From Adiantum capillus-veneris (taxonomy: Eukaryota; Streptophyta; Polypodiopsida; Polypodiales; Pteridaceae): 64,000 bases of DNA. Where the stretch lies: assembly GCA_014529385.2 (NCBI GenBank), contig CM043959.1, positions 12,061,309-12,125,308 on the forward strand, given 5' to 3'. Made by a program: the position numbers and the translations under genes. Positions 1 to 11,999 of this stretch are shown one piece after another; positions within the stretch are counted from its first letter, which is position 1; each line of letters opens with the position of its first letter. The notes under the pieces were generated by a model. It made no database searches, was not told where the DNA came from, and was given only the letters and a program-made list of their open reading frames with translations.

Positions 1-768
1 ATGTTCATAGTGAACATTGTAGGGTCCCAATATAACTCCTTATGAGTGTGTAGCACAATTTTCTTATTATCCTCAAACATGTGGTGGGCTATGTCATCTT
101 TGGGCTTGCATGTGACAAGAATGTGCAAGATCAATCACTTGTTTTCAAGTAGATATCTTCATGAAGAAAAACAATACAAGCCCCAAATGCAGTGCAACTA
201 AAAACATTCTTCTTACCACTTTCACTTGTTTCCACAGGGATATACACCTTCTCTTTGGTGAGCACTATGGATCTCTTCTTTGACAAATCATACTTGTATA
301 GGGTTTGAGAGAAACTAGCACCATTTTCACGGTTAGCAATTGTCAACATTTTGTAAGCACAATCCTTGAAGATTGATGCCACACCCTACCCTTGATAGCC
401 TTTTCATACTCTAGAGTGTAAGCCTCAATGGTCACAGACTACTGCTCAAGGTTGCTCAGGGAAACATTGATTTCCTCTTCAAATTGACCCTACACATGTT
501 TACAATAAGCTTCAAAACCATATGATGTAATACAAAGAACAAAAAGGAAAAATGTATCACCTTCCACAAGATGAACCAATATGGAGGCCGGCACATTGTA
601 CGAAGATGGATTATTTCTCTTCTCCATGGCCATCTCAACATCTATCCACTTCCTTATCTCATCCTCAAGTTTTTGGAAGATAAAAATTTCATGGGACAAC
701 TGTTGAAGTGAAGGATCCCGATCATGCATATCCAGATGGGCCAACAGAACCACTTTTTCCTCACTCAT
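1..768 (-). pseudogene. Unrecognised gene-like block, copy 1
   Basis: On the minus strand an ATG at 768 opens a frame beginning MSEEKVVLLAHLDMHDRD that stays open to beyond 561. It could end at a splice-donor-like 'GAAG|GTGATA' near 560, but joining this to the acceptor-like 'TGTAG|G' near 490 is out of frame, so the exon model is uncertain. Further coding-like blocks follow: one beginning near 489 (reads QFEEEINVS) and running to about 130, with an in-frame TAG after LEQ near 440 that copies 2 and 3 read as Gln; and one at about 1-110 (reads CKPKDDIAHHMFEDNKK). The window edge cuts the 3' side. I do not recognise the family: no catalytic motif, signal peptide or membrane segment was seen. 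It could be a decayed host gene or part of the adjacent retroelement. Confidence 0.45.
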
Positions 769-984
769 TTATTTTTTGTTGAAGCTAACATTGTAGATTT
801 TGAACTCGAAAGAGTTTGATTATTCCCGAACCATTTTTTTACCAAATAAAGAGGCTAGATGCCAAAGCCGATCACATTTTTGGAAATATTTATTCCCTTA
901 TAGCCAAAAATCCATTTTTTCCATCTTAGGTATATAAGCCAAAGTCTGTAATTATTAAAAGAACTATTTTTACTTTGGAGCTTA

Positions 985-1505
985 TGTAGTGAAGAGTACG
1001 CCTACGCTTGCGCACTCTACTATCCAATGGTTCAATGAGGCCTTGGCAAAACGTGGCCACTTGTTGTTCCAAGGTCGTCTTTGGCGCATACCTCTTGAGA
1101 GTCACGAACTTGGAGTAATATCAATTTGCAGTCAAGCATAGCTTCTTGAGTGAGAAACACTCGTTCATTTTGATGGCCCTATTGTGCGGTAAGTAGCATT
1201 CGTTCACTGTAGTCTTAATCTCTTTACATGGCTGAGAATCAACGTCGGAGTCTCGAAAATGTTGTTTCCACCATATTTTGGCATCACCGGTAAGTCGGAA
1301 CATGGATAGTTTGATTCTGCGGATGAGTTCCCGTAGCTTCAAAATAATCCTCCATGGCTTCAATCCACACCTCTGCATCTCGTTCCACGTTGACCCCTTC
1401 ACCTTTGAAGTTGGGGGGTTGCGCTTGCTTGAGAAGAAGTTTTTTCTCCTGAATTGCGGTATAAAGAGCAGAAGGAAGTACCTACATGATTTTATAAGAT
1501 TGATA
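985..1505 (-). pseudogene. Retrotransposon gag fragment, copy A
   Basis: Minus-strand reading gives a plant-type Retrotrans_gag signature: QPPNFKGEG, then AEVWIEAMEDYFEATGTHP, then after a frame change FRLTGDAKIWWKQHF and an IKMNE..SLKKL segment. This is the helical capsid-like domain of LTR-retrotransposon Gag. The frame is broken by shifts and stops, and no zinc knuckle, protease or reverse transcriptase follows; within about 200 bases the sequence runs into the MSEEKV block. A primer-binding site and LTR-like end lie upstream on the same strand (2339-2354), so this is the 5' part of a minus-strand element whose pol is missing. Confidence 0.7.
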
Positions 1506-2338
1506 GATTGACAAATTTAAAGACTTATCATACGGCTAAGATTTAACTTCAGAATAGACTCAAGATCAAGATACTCAATTCAGAAGACTTGGTTCTTTAT
1601 TCATACAATGAATATTTACAAGGATAGACTTACAAAAGGGTATCTCATCCTAACTTATTGTAGATTTTTGCGGTATCTAAGGAATCCGCATAGCTGGCTG
1701 ACTTGGAATATGGTGATACAAACGATGGGTGTTTGTAGTCACATTTCTATAGTCTTTTAATTGATTGGTATAATATTTTCTATAATCATTGGAAATATGA
1801 AAGTAAGTTACAAGATCCAAATTCTTAGGGGTATTCCGAGAAAAACTTCTGATCCTTCGACATGGAATTATCTCCACCACTTTATCCCATACCCATTCGT
1901 TCAGGGGTTTCCCCGTGCCTCCTAGATAAGTGGGAATAAGTGATACTCAGGTTTGTACTCAAGAAGTAGTACAACTGAACCACTCTGAGTTCCTCTACCT
2001 AACGTAGTTTCTTTGAATCCGTGGTAAGACATCCCAGATTCCAAGCATTGATGTAATAAGTCCCGCCTTCATTGCTCCATTTGAGCTCCCAACCTTTATC
2101 TATCCGAGAGTGTGAGCCTTCATCAGTAGCTCCATCACGCTTCGTTGGAAAAGATAATTTGGAGAACGACAAGCACTCTCATAAATATGCTCAAAGTCTT
2201 AGAATTTGCGATACTCAACCACAAGATCTTCTTGAAATATCGAAGCATAAGCCTTGGATTAGCTAGCCAATTTTTCTTGTTTTTAAAATTTTCAGATAGT
2301 ACAATTTTTTTCCAAACTAACCTAGGCTTTGAAAACCT
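1506..2338 (-). other. Retroelement 5' leader, non-coding
   Basis: Between the gag fragment and the primer-binding site of the minus-strand remnant. Short open frames on both strands recur in copy B only because the DNA is duplicated. I see no gene in it. Confidence 0.5.
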
Positions 2339-2351
2339 GGCTCTGATACCA
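2339..2351 (-). promoter_or_regulatory. Primer-binding site (tRNA-iMet type), copy A remnant
   Basis: The minus strand reads TGGTATCAGAGCC, the standard plant retrotransposon primer-binding site complementary to the 3' end of initiator methionine tRNA. It lies two bases inside an LTR-like end (CCTCACA on the minus strand, at 2354). Confidence 0.8.
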
Positions 2352-2353
2352 AC

Positions 2354-3631
2354 TGTGAGGTCCCCTCCCTGTCTCACCATGATGGAACTGGAGGACACCT
2401 AACGGTCGCTAGATCCTATGCGGAAGCAAATAAAAATTGGTTAAGAAGAAAAAGAAGACTAGTGGATGGTCTCTCGTCACTTAGTGAGTTGAGTCCAAGC
2501 CACCACTGAAAAGGAGTCTAGCTCCTCCCCATAGGGAAGCATAATTTCGTACTATCGGTCCTACTCTCATCTTCCAGTAGTAGAAGTACCCTTAGTGCTT
2601 TTTTCCCCATAATTCTCAGAGCCACGTACACTGAGTTCCTTCCACTCTAGCGTAATGAGCTATCTAATGATGTACTCTATTGCGCAGGGTAGAGAGTTCC
2701 TGACTAATCAGGACCACCCGTCTCGTAGGCTTTGGTAACCTGAGCCAAGCCCCCACTTTCCACCCCGCACTCATATAGAGTCTTCGTGTGGCCTAATAAC
2801 TAGCACATTGTTGTTCAACACTTAGGGTTCTTTTTTATATCTCCTCAACATGAGTTCATTAAGACAACCCTTCAAACATAGTCAAATCGGCACCAAAACA
2901 TATCTTTCCTAGGAAAAAATACTCAACAAACAATATTTCATTAAAAATTCCAATGTCCTGGAGTCGTGAGAACCTCCAACGAGTGTTAACTCCACCCGTT
3001 TTCAACTGGCCTCCTATACAACCAGTCCATGATTCCACCCAATTCATGGAGTAACTCTACGAGTAAAAATCATGTATCCACCGCATAGAAAGCAAGCCAT
3101 GGGCATATTCACCACATAGAAAGCAAGTCATGGATTTAGCTCCTGCGATAACTTCGAGAGCTACTACCCTGTGATCAGTAGGGGGTTCAGACTAAATCGA
3201 CATTGGAATAATGAATGAAATTTGTTTGAGATATTTTCCCCTAACAACCATTCTTTCCCACTTCCAAACAGTCTTTCCATAAAACATTTCTTTCCTATAT
3301 AATTTAAACTTAAATAAAACCTTTAAAAATACCAATGCCGTGTTTCAGTTGGATTTCCAACATAGTTCAGGGAGTTTAAACATTCTTAAAGTTATCATAA
3401 TGCGGTGCTTATGTAAAATACAAAAATTAAATTCATCCTACCTCATGAATTTCCTCTTCAATGCTTGGTGGGATGGCCGTATTTTCCTCTCTCATCGGTG
3501 CTTTACCATTGTTTGCCATGTTGCTAGTTCCTGCCTCGCGGTCGTTAGCACCACCAAAACGTGTTCTCTTGGGGGTCATATCTCACTAATAGGATTAGTT
3601 CTTTTGGAGAAACAAGAGACTAGATGTAATT
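2354..3631 (-). mobile_element. LTR-derived sequence of the minus-strand remnant, copy A
   Basis: Starts with TGTGAGG on the plus strand, the expected CA-3' end of a minus-strand 5' LTR next to the primer-binding site. The sequence continues past the copia insertion (resuming at 9275) and matches copy B from 25874. The far end of the LTR was not located. No gene is seen here. Confidence 0.55.
3627..3631. repeat. Target-site duplication, left (taatt)
   Basis: Five bases taatt precede the copia LTR and recur right after the other LTR at 9270-9274. Copy B has a single uninterrupted copy at the matching place (gcgtaattcctac, about 27100). Confidence 0.9.
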
Positions 3632-3823
3632 TGAAGGAGTATGAGTGGAAGTGCGATGCGAGAGAGAGTGCGAGAAGAAGAGCACGACAATATGGTGAAC
3701 TCTCTCTATCTTAATGTGTAGAGCATAGTGAGTTCTTATTGGATTTTAACAAAAGAATATGTGTACATACCTGGCGGCCTGCCCACTTACCTGGGCGACC
3801 ACATTGGGCTTTATACCCCAACA
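3632..3823 (-). repeat. Copia 3' LTR (left)
   Basis: 192 bp, TGAAGGAG to CCCCAACA on the plus strand, thus TGTTGGGG to CTCCTTCA in element orientation. A TATAAA motif lies close to the LTR start (minus strand GGGGTATAAAGCCC, about 3806-3819). Confidence 0.93.
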
Positions 3824-3834
3824 ACCTCCCACTT
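3824..3834 (-). promoter_or_regulatory. Polypurine tract of the left copia element
   Basis: Minus strand reads AAGTGGGAGGT directly before the TG of the 3' LTR, the copia plus-strand priming site. Confidence 0.85.
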
Positions 3835-3927
3835 AAAGTCCAATGTGGTACTTTAAGTTTGAGAGAAGCTACTATACAAGCTAATATACAAGAGATGTAG
3901 AGAAGTGATGTACTACCCTACACCTAA

Positions 3928-5907
3928 CTACTGGCGAAAATGCGCAAAGCTCTCTGAGGGAAGTCCTTTTGTAAGTAGATCAACAGGATTTTCTATGGTG
4001 TGGACTTTGACAAGATGAATTTGCTTATCCTCGAGCATTTCCTTGATGAAATGATACTTCACATCCACATGCTTTGTCTTTGAGTGATAAACTGGATTGC
4101 GAGCCAATTGTATAGCACTCTGACTATCACAACATAACACAGGCATCTCTTCTTTGATTCCCAAATCTATTACTAGTCGATTAATCCAAATTGATTCTTT
4201 GCATGCCTGTGATGCTGCAACATATTCAGCCTCTATAATAGACTGAGTAACACAATCTTGTAATCTAGAACGCCATGATACTGATCCACCAGCCAATGTA
4301 AAGACATACCCTGACGTAGACCTTCGGTTGTCTAAGTCACCTGCATAATCTGAGTCTGTAAAACCCTTTACACTTAGCTCTTGAATCCCATAGAATATAC
4401 GCATACTCTTTGTAGCTTTTAGGTATCTCAATATTCCTTTCACTGCCTCCCAATGTTTCTTGCCTGGGTTTGATATGTATCAACTTACTCCTCCCACTGC
4501 AAGTGCAATGTTTGTGCGAGTAGCAATCCTTGCATACATCAAACTACCCACTACATACGCATATGGAATCTTATCCATTTCAGCATGTTCTTCCTCAGAC
4601 ACAAGACAATCCTGTTTGCTAAGTTTCACATATGGTGGCAATGGAACACTCAATGCCTTTCCCTTCTCCATATTGAAACGTTGCAAAACCTTGTCACTAT
4701 ACTCTATTTGAGATAACCAAATCAACTTCTTTGATCTGTCTCTCTCAATGCGCATACCAAGTATATGACTTGCCTCACCCATGTCTTTCATGTCAAATGA
4801 TTTTCCCATCTTTGACTTCAATGCTGAAATTTCTTCCAAGTGCTTGCCAGCAACAATCAACATGTCATCCACATACAAACTAAGGATCAGCCAACTGCCA
4901 TCCTTAGCCTTCTTTGTATATAGACAGTGATTGAACTCACTACGTTTGTAGCCTTGAGAAAGCATAAACTTGTGGAACTTATGGTACCATGCGCTCGGTG
5001 ATTGTTTTAAGCCATAAAGACTCTTTAACAACTGGCATACCAAATCTTCCTTGCCTTTCTCAAAAAACCCTTCTGGCTGCTGCATGTAAATTTCCACATC
5101 TAAATCACCATGCAAGAACGTTGTCTTGACATCCATTTGGTGCAACACCAAATCTAATATGGCAACCAATGCAAGAAAGCATCTCAATGTAGTCATCTTG
5201 ACCACCGGAGAGAAGTGTTCATCAATGTCAATGCCTTGTTCTTGCTTAAAGACCTTGGCAACAAGCCTTGCTTTGTACTTTGGCTGACTATCATGAGCGG
5301 TGATCTTATACCTGTAAACCCATTTACAAGGTAGAGCCTTTTTGCCCTGTGGTAATTTAACTAGCTTCCATGTCTGGTTTTTATGCAGAGCTGTCATCTT
5401 TGAATGTATGGCCAATTGCCAATTCTTGGAGTCCTTCATTTGCACTGCTTCCTTGTAACATGAAGGCTCATTGCAATCAGTCAACATGACATAGTTCACA
5501 AATGGAACAAACCGATTAGGAGGTCGTGAGATACGTCTAGATTTACACAAAATAGGTGGCTCAGGCTCAGCCACAACCTGTGGTTCCACTCTATCCTGTC
5601 CTTGCTCCTCTTGAGCCCTGACATTTTGTCTTGCACGTGTAGGTCCATCTTCTTGGAAGACAATTGTTCTACTCTCCTCAACCCTCTCTGGTTTAGAATG
5701 ATATTTGGCTTCATTAAAGTGAACATTATGGCTGCGGATAACCTTTCTGGATTCGAGATCCCAAAGTCTGTACCCCATCTCGCCAGAATTACCATAGCCT
5801 AGAGAGATGCACTTTTTACTCTTTGGCTCAAGTTTGTTCCTAAATTCCTTTGGAACATGAGTATATGCCTCACAGCCAAAGACTCTGAGATGCTTGTATG
5901 AGGGCAC
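3928..5907 (-). pseudogene. Copia pol: integrase tail, reverse transcriptase, RNase H
   Basis: One minus-strand frame interrupted by a single in-frame TGA at 4480-4482. The first part holds the integrase C-terminal region (LRVFGCEAYTHVPKEFRNK), then the RVT_2 reverse transcriptase with MDVKTTFLHGDL, SLYGLKQSPSAWY and the catalytic YVDDM. After the stop the copia RNase H follows, with DSDYAGDLDNRRSTSGY, SIIEAEYVAAS and CDSQSAIQLA. All RT landmarks are present, so decay here is light; the nonsense codon separates RT from RNase H. It belongs to the same reading direction as the gag and integrase fragments to its right. Confidence 0.92.
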
Positions 5908-5965
5908 CTTGACTCACCATACCATCTCTGCCACTGAATCCTTCTGCAAAACCTTGCTAGGAGAT

Positions 5966-6449
5966 CTATTTATAAGATGACCCATTTGGCAGTTGTGCAT
6001 TAGACAACATACTTCTGACCTTCTCTTGTATGGTCCTATTCATCCTCTCAGCAACACCATTTTGAGGAGGATTGTAAGGAGCAGTAAGTTCACGTTTTAT
6101 AACTTTTGACTCACAAAAGTCCTGAAAGGCCTTTAGAACATACTCTCCACCATTGTCAGTGCGTAAGCATTTAAGCTTCTTGCCACTCTGATTCTCCACA
6201 AGTGTCACGAATGTTTTGAAAACACTAAACGCTTCATCCTTGTGCTTGAAAAAGTAAACCCATACTTTCCTCGAGTAATCATCTATAAATGTCATAAATT
6301 AAGAAGCTCCCCCTAGAGATAGGTTAGGCATAGGTCTACACAAATCACTATGAACAAGTTCCAACTATGTATCTCTTCTACTGCTTCTATGCTTATGTGG
6401 CTGATGTGTTTGCTTACCATACAGACAATGTTCACAGAATTCAAAATCA
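5966..6449 (-). pseudogene. Copia integrase core fragment
   Basis: Minus strand encodes a retroviral-type integrase core: a zinc-binding tail (CEHCLYGKQ), then LELVHSDL with the first catalytic Asp, LRTDNGGEYV with the second, and PQNGVAERMNRT with the catalytic Glu. In-frame stops occur in the block before 6295, and a jump after RSMLSNAQLPN removes the segment that normally links the core to the FGCEAY region, so a deletion or frame break lies near 5966. Confidence 0.85.
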
Positions 6450-7028
6450 TTAAATGAAAAGCCAGGCAAATAACCAGAATGAGAAAAGAAGCAGGTTATG
6501 CCACAAAGAAACATTCGGTTGCTCAGTTACATTGATTACATTTTTAGAGACATTTGATACATAAATCATGTAAAGTCCTCGAGACTTTACTCCATGTGCT
6601 ACTGTCATAGAACCCTTGGATATCTTCCACATGTTTTGTCCAAAAGTGGTGATGTATCCAACATCATCAAGTAAACCTGTGCTGATCAAGCTCTTGGTAA
6701 TTGCGGGAACATGTCTCACATTCTTCAACGTGAAAGAAGAGCCGTTCTAAAACTTCAATTGAACATCTCCAACACCTAAGATCTCACATTTCTACCCATT
6801 GCCTAGACGAACATGATCTTTAGTGGTCACATAAGAGGTAAACCACTCCTTGTTTGGAGACACATGAAGTGATACCCCTGAGTCTATAATCCAGTCACTC
6901 AGTGTATTTCCATCAGATGCTATAAGAAGAGCTGAGTCCATTATATTCTTCAAGAAGTAGATGTCTCCTGACACTAGACTTTCATCCTCTGCAATAGTGT
7001 TTGTCACATTTATTTCTTGAATCTTCAC
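6450..7028 (-). pseudogene. Copia protease and GAG-pre-integrase fragment
   Basis: Contains an aspartic protease active-site-like segment WIIDSGVSLHVSPNKEW (copia consensus DSGA/C-T/S-H) and then VRHVPAITKSLISTGLLDD with SLWHN, the start of the GAG-pre-integrase zinc module. The usual R-L-G-H part after WH is replaced by unrelated reading, indicating a short deletion or frame change near 6490. A frame break also separates the protease block (6792-7028) from the following block (6450-6728). Confidence 0.8.
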
Positions 7029-7085
7029 TGAGGACTTTTTCTTCTCACCATGGTCTTCAACTTTCTCTTTGCCTTTTTCTGCTTT

Positions 7086-7838
7086 TCATTCTCTGTAGTC
7101 TCTTTTCATGTGACCCTTCTTGCCACAATGGTAGCATTCTATGTCACTCTTGCCTTTTGCACTGTGGGACTTGCTACGAAACTGACTCCTCTTTCCACCT
7201 TTGTCCTTTTCTTTGGTCCTTCCCCTGACAACTAAGGTTGTTCCTTTGCCTTTGTCCATTGTCTTTTTGTTGGTTTCTTCAGTAAGCAGACTGCCTTCTA
7301 CACCTGCTATGGTCAAACCATATGGAGATGCATAATTATTCAAAGCTGTGCGAAAAGTGTCCCAACTTTTTGGCAATGTGATCAACAGGAAGATATCTCT
7401 AACAGGTTCATCAAACTTGACACCTTGAGCTGACAACTGACTGTAGATGGTGTTGAATTTATTCAGATGATTGGACATAGGTGTCCCTTCTTTCATCTTC
7501 AAGTCAACAAGCTTCTTAAGCTATTATACTTGTGAAGCTGCACTCTGCTTCTCATAAAGATCACTCAGCTTTTTCCATGCTTCATAAGCCGACACCTCGT
7601 CTGCTACATTGAAGTAAACGCTTTCTGCCAAAGTCAGCATAATGTTAGAAAGTGCCAATTCATCCATTTCGCTCCATTCATCTTCGTCCATATCTTCTGG
7701 TTTTATCCCCTTGAGCTTTATAGGTTTTATCTGCTTCTTTTGTACCAACACGTGCCAAATATGCTTCTTCCACAATGGGAAATTGGTTCCATCCAGCTTC
7801 TTGATATTGTTAAGAGCAGTGTCCTATGATCCAGCCAT
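7086..7838 (-). pseudogene. Copia gag (UBN2-like) with zinc knuckle
   Basis: Starts at ATG 7838 (reads MAGS) with an immediate in-frame TAG, then continues NIKKLDGTNFPLWKKHIW, the usual copia Gag opening. Two adjacent stops (taa tag) near 7521-7526 split it; the frame then resumes with KEGTPMSNHLNKFNTIYSQL and ends in a zinc knuckle CYHCGKKGHMKRDY, where the final zinc-ligand Cys has become Tyr. The knuckle loss and the stops show it is non-functional. Confidence 0.88.
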
Positions 7839-9062
7839 AGCTACGCTTCACAATAGTTTACTTTCCTGGGAAAAATTCAGCAGAGTTTCCCCTGTAAACT
7901 GACCTCTGAACCAATATCAACCTGTCAAATGAACCAAGAAAGCTTCAGATTCTGCATAAATTTTGGCAGAGTCTCCTTTGTAAAATGGGTATGGTGTACT
8001 AAAAAACAGACCAAAAACAGCTCAAAAAACACTGTCTCTCTAACACTGTAAGCTGCGGGTAAACCTGTCCTGCACCTGTACTGTCTCTCACTGTCTTGAC
8101 ACTGTCGTGTAAGCATAGAGTGCGACAATGCCTCAACAGCAGTAAAGCAAAGATGCAATCCCAACTGTCTAACTCACAGTCAGTACATCCTAGCTGCCTA
8201 TCTAAGGATGCTCGAGGAATCGCTCCAAGACCTGTATCACCGAAAGGATCTCAAGATTCGAGAATCCCCTAGCTCAATAAAACCTCACTCGACCCTCAAC
8301 AAAGGCTACTATAAATTTGACAGTACATAGACTTCCCACAAAGTCATACATCCACAAATTTCCCACTCTATGGTGTAACCGCTGCGGCGGTTGTTTGCTG
8401 TGTGATTCATAGCCAGCAAACCCTCAACAGATATACATCAACTCTGACAATACATCCCATGTGGAAGTACCTGCAATGTCAGGATGAAATCTGGAATATC
8501 AAGCAGCAAACACAAGCTACCTGATGAACTAGTGGATGTCGCCTACAGTCTGTGTGTAGATATCATAAACAAACACCTCCGCTTCGGAGTTGCTGCAAAT
8601 CGAAGCTCACACAACAAATTGATGCTCACAGAGAGTTGTTGATTATGGGTTGCTCGGCCACGAGCTCACAGAGCACTTCAGAGTAGCTGCAAGTCGAGCT
8701 CTGCAGATGGCGTGCTGCAGATCAATGCCTTCTCATAGTGTTGCTTCTCTTGCTGCAACTCGTTTTTGGTCTTCACAACAAAAATTGATAACGCTGTTGC
8801 AAAAATATCCTCACGCTACCTTGTGCTTGATAGCGTAGCTTTACTTTGCAAATTGTCGATTTCTTCTCAGCAAGTTGAAAACTTACAGCTCGTAGGTTAC
8901 AACTAAAGACTTCGACTTCTAACAGCAAATCTGAAATTTCAGATTGGACCTCTTCCAGACTCAACAAAAAATCTCCAGCTTTTGATTTTCTCAGCTACTG
9001 CTAAGGCTTCCTGCACCTTATCTCTGGGTAGAGTTGGCACACGCGTCGAGTGCCGAACTGTC
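7839..9062 (-). other. Copia 5' leader
   Basis: About 1.2 kb between the primer-binding site and the gag start. Only short chance frames are present. No other structure is evident. Confidence 0.6.
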
Positions 9063-9075
9063 GGCTCTGATACCA
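9063..9075 (-). promoter_or_regulatory. Primer-binding site (tRNA-iMet) of the left copia element
   Basis: Minus strand TGGTATCAGAGCC, two bases inside the 5' LTR (LTR edge at 9078). Confidence 0.92.
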
Positions 9076-9077
9076 GT

Positions 9078-9269
9078 TGAAGGAGTACGAGCGGAAGTGC
9101 GACGCGAGAGAGAGTGCGAGAAGAAGAGCACGATGATATGGTGAACTCTCTCTATCTTAATGTGTAGAGCATAGTGAGTTCTTATTCGGTTTTAACAAAA
9201 GAATATGTGTACATACCTGGCGGCCTGCCCACTTACCTGGGTGACCACATTGGGCTTTATACCCCAACA
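9078..9269 (-). repeat. Copia 5' LTR (right)
   Basis: 192 bp, about eight substitutions from the left LTR, no indels seen. Followed by taatt at 9270-9274. The TATAAA motif is conserved at about 9252-9265. Confidence 0.93.
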
Positions 9270-9274
9270 TAATT
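9270..9274. repeat. Target-site duplication, right (taatt)
   Basis: Matches 3627-3631. Downstream sequence (cccacaacaaccaatgag) continues the copy-B-like host sequence. Confidence 0.9.
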
Positions 9275-10802
<1,528 letters not shown>

Positions 10803-11999
10803 TCCCTTCCGCCATCGCCATTGGAAATGCCGTCTCTCAGTGGAATGCACTAATTTTTGGATACCCACAACTGGAGCAGGGACAATGGCATCTCTTGGAA
10901 TGCACTGATTGCGGGATACCCACAACAGGAGCAGGGACAAAAAGATTTATGTTGTTTTTAGCAGATGGAAAGTGATGGCCTTTGTCCAGATGAAATCACA
11001 TATGCGTGCGTCTTGAAGGCATGGAGGTCCAGGTAGCTCTGGGCTGTTTTCAGAAGATGGAAATAGAGAAAATGCAATCACCTACACGTGCAACTTGAAG
11101 GCATCTCGCATCATGCAAGATATATATATTGTCCAAAGAGTTCACGATGATATTTTTATTCTGGGGTTGTTGACAAAAAACTTTGTGCTTGGCACTGCCT
11201 TGTCTATGTGTGATCGATATGCATGCCAAATGTAGTACACTTCAAAAAGCACAGAAAGTGCTTGAGGAGCTTCCTATGCATAACGTCTTCTCTTGGAGTG
11301 CATTGACTGTGGGATATGCACAACAAGACCAAGTCCATAAATATTACCAATGTAGCAGCAGCATGATACTTAGCCCCAACACATTAATCGATATGTATAT
11401 CAAGCGTGGTCCATTTGTCCGAGTGTAACAAGTCCTTGACAAATTGTTGTGGTTGGCACTGCTTGATATGTGGTTCGCGATGATATTTTTATTCAGGGGA
11501 TGTTGACAAAAAACTTTTTGCTTGGCACTACCTTGCCTGTGTGTAGTCGATATGTATGCCAAATGTGGTGCACTTCAAAAAGCACATAAAGTGCTTGAGG
11601 AGCTTCCTATCCACAACGTCTTCTCTTGGAGTGCATTGATTGCGGGATATGCACAATAAGAGCAAGGCCAGACATCTTACCAAGGAAGCAGTAGCAGGAT
11701 ACATTTGTGATAGTAAATAGCACATACTTACCTAACACATTAATAGTATGTATATCAAACCTGGTCTACTTGTCCAAGCATAACAAGTCCTTGTTGACGA
11801 GCTGCTGTGATTTGCACTGCTTGATATGTATGCCAAATGTGGTGCACTTTGAAAGCACCTTGAGGATCTTACTGTTTGAAACGGCGTCTCTTCGAATGAA
11901 TTGACTGTGGGATAGCCACAACAAGAGCAGGGAGAAAAATCTCTAGCCTACTTTTAGCAAATGCAAAGTGAGCGGCTTTGTCCATATGAAATCACCTAC

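Larger units (their letters stand above)
3632..9269 (-). mobile_element. Ty1/copia LTR retrotransposon, complete but decayed
   Basis: 5638-bp element on the minus strand with two 192-bp LTRs, 5-bp target-site duplication, PBS 9063-9075, PPT 3824-3834 and copia gene order (gag, protease, integrase, RT, RNase H). Every coding module is broken by stops, frame changes or deletions, so it cannot act by itself. The LTRs differ at about eight positions by eye, implying a fairly old insertion. It lies inside LTR-derived DNA of an older element in copy A and is absent from copy B, so it came after the duplication, or B never received or lost it. Confidence 0.93.

Noticed and set aside
2145-2402. Overlapping frames on both strands, again present in copy B (25655-25922)
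   Set aside because: They overlap a primer-binding site and LTR end; conservation follows from the segmental duplication.
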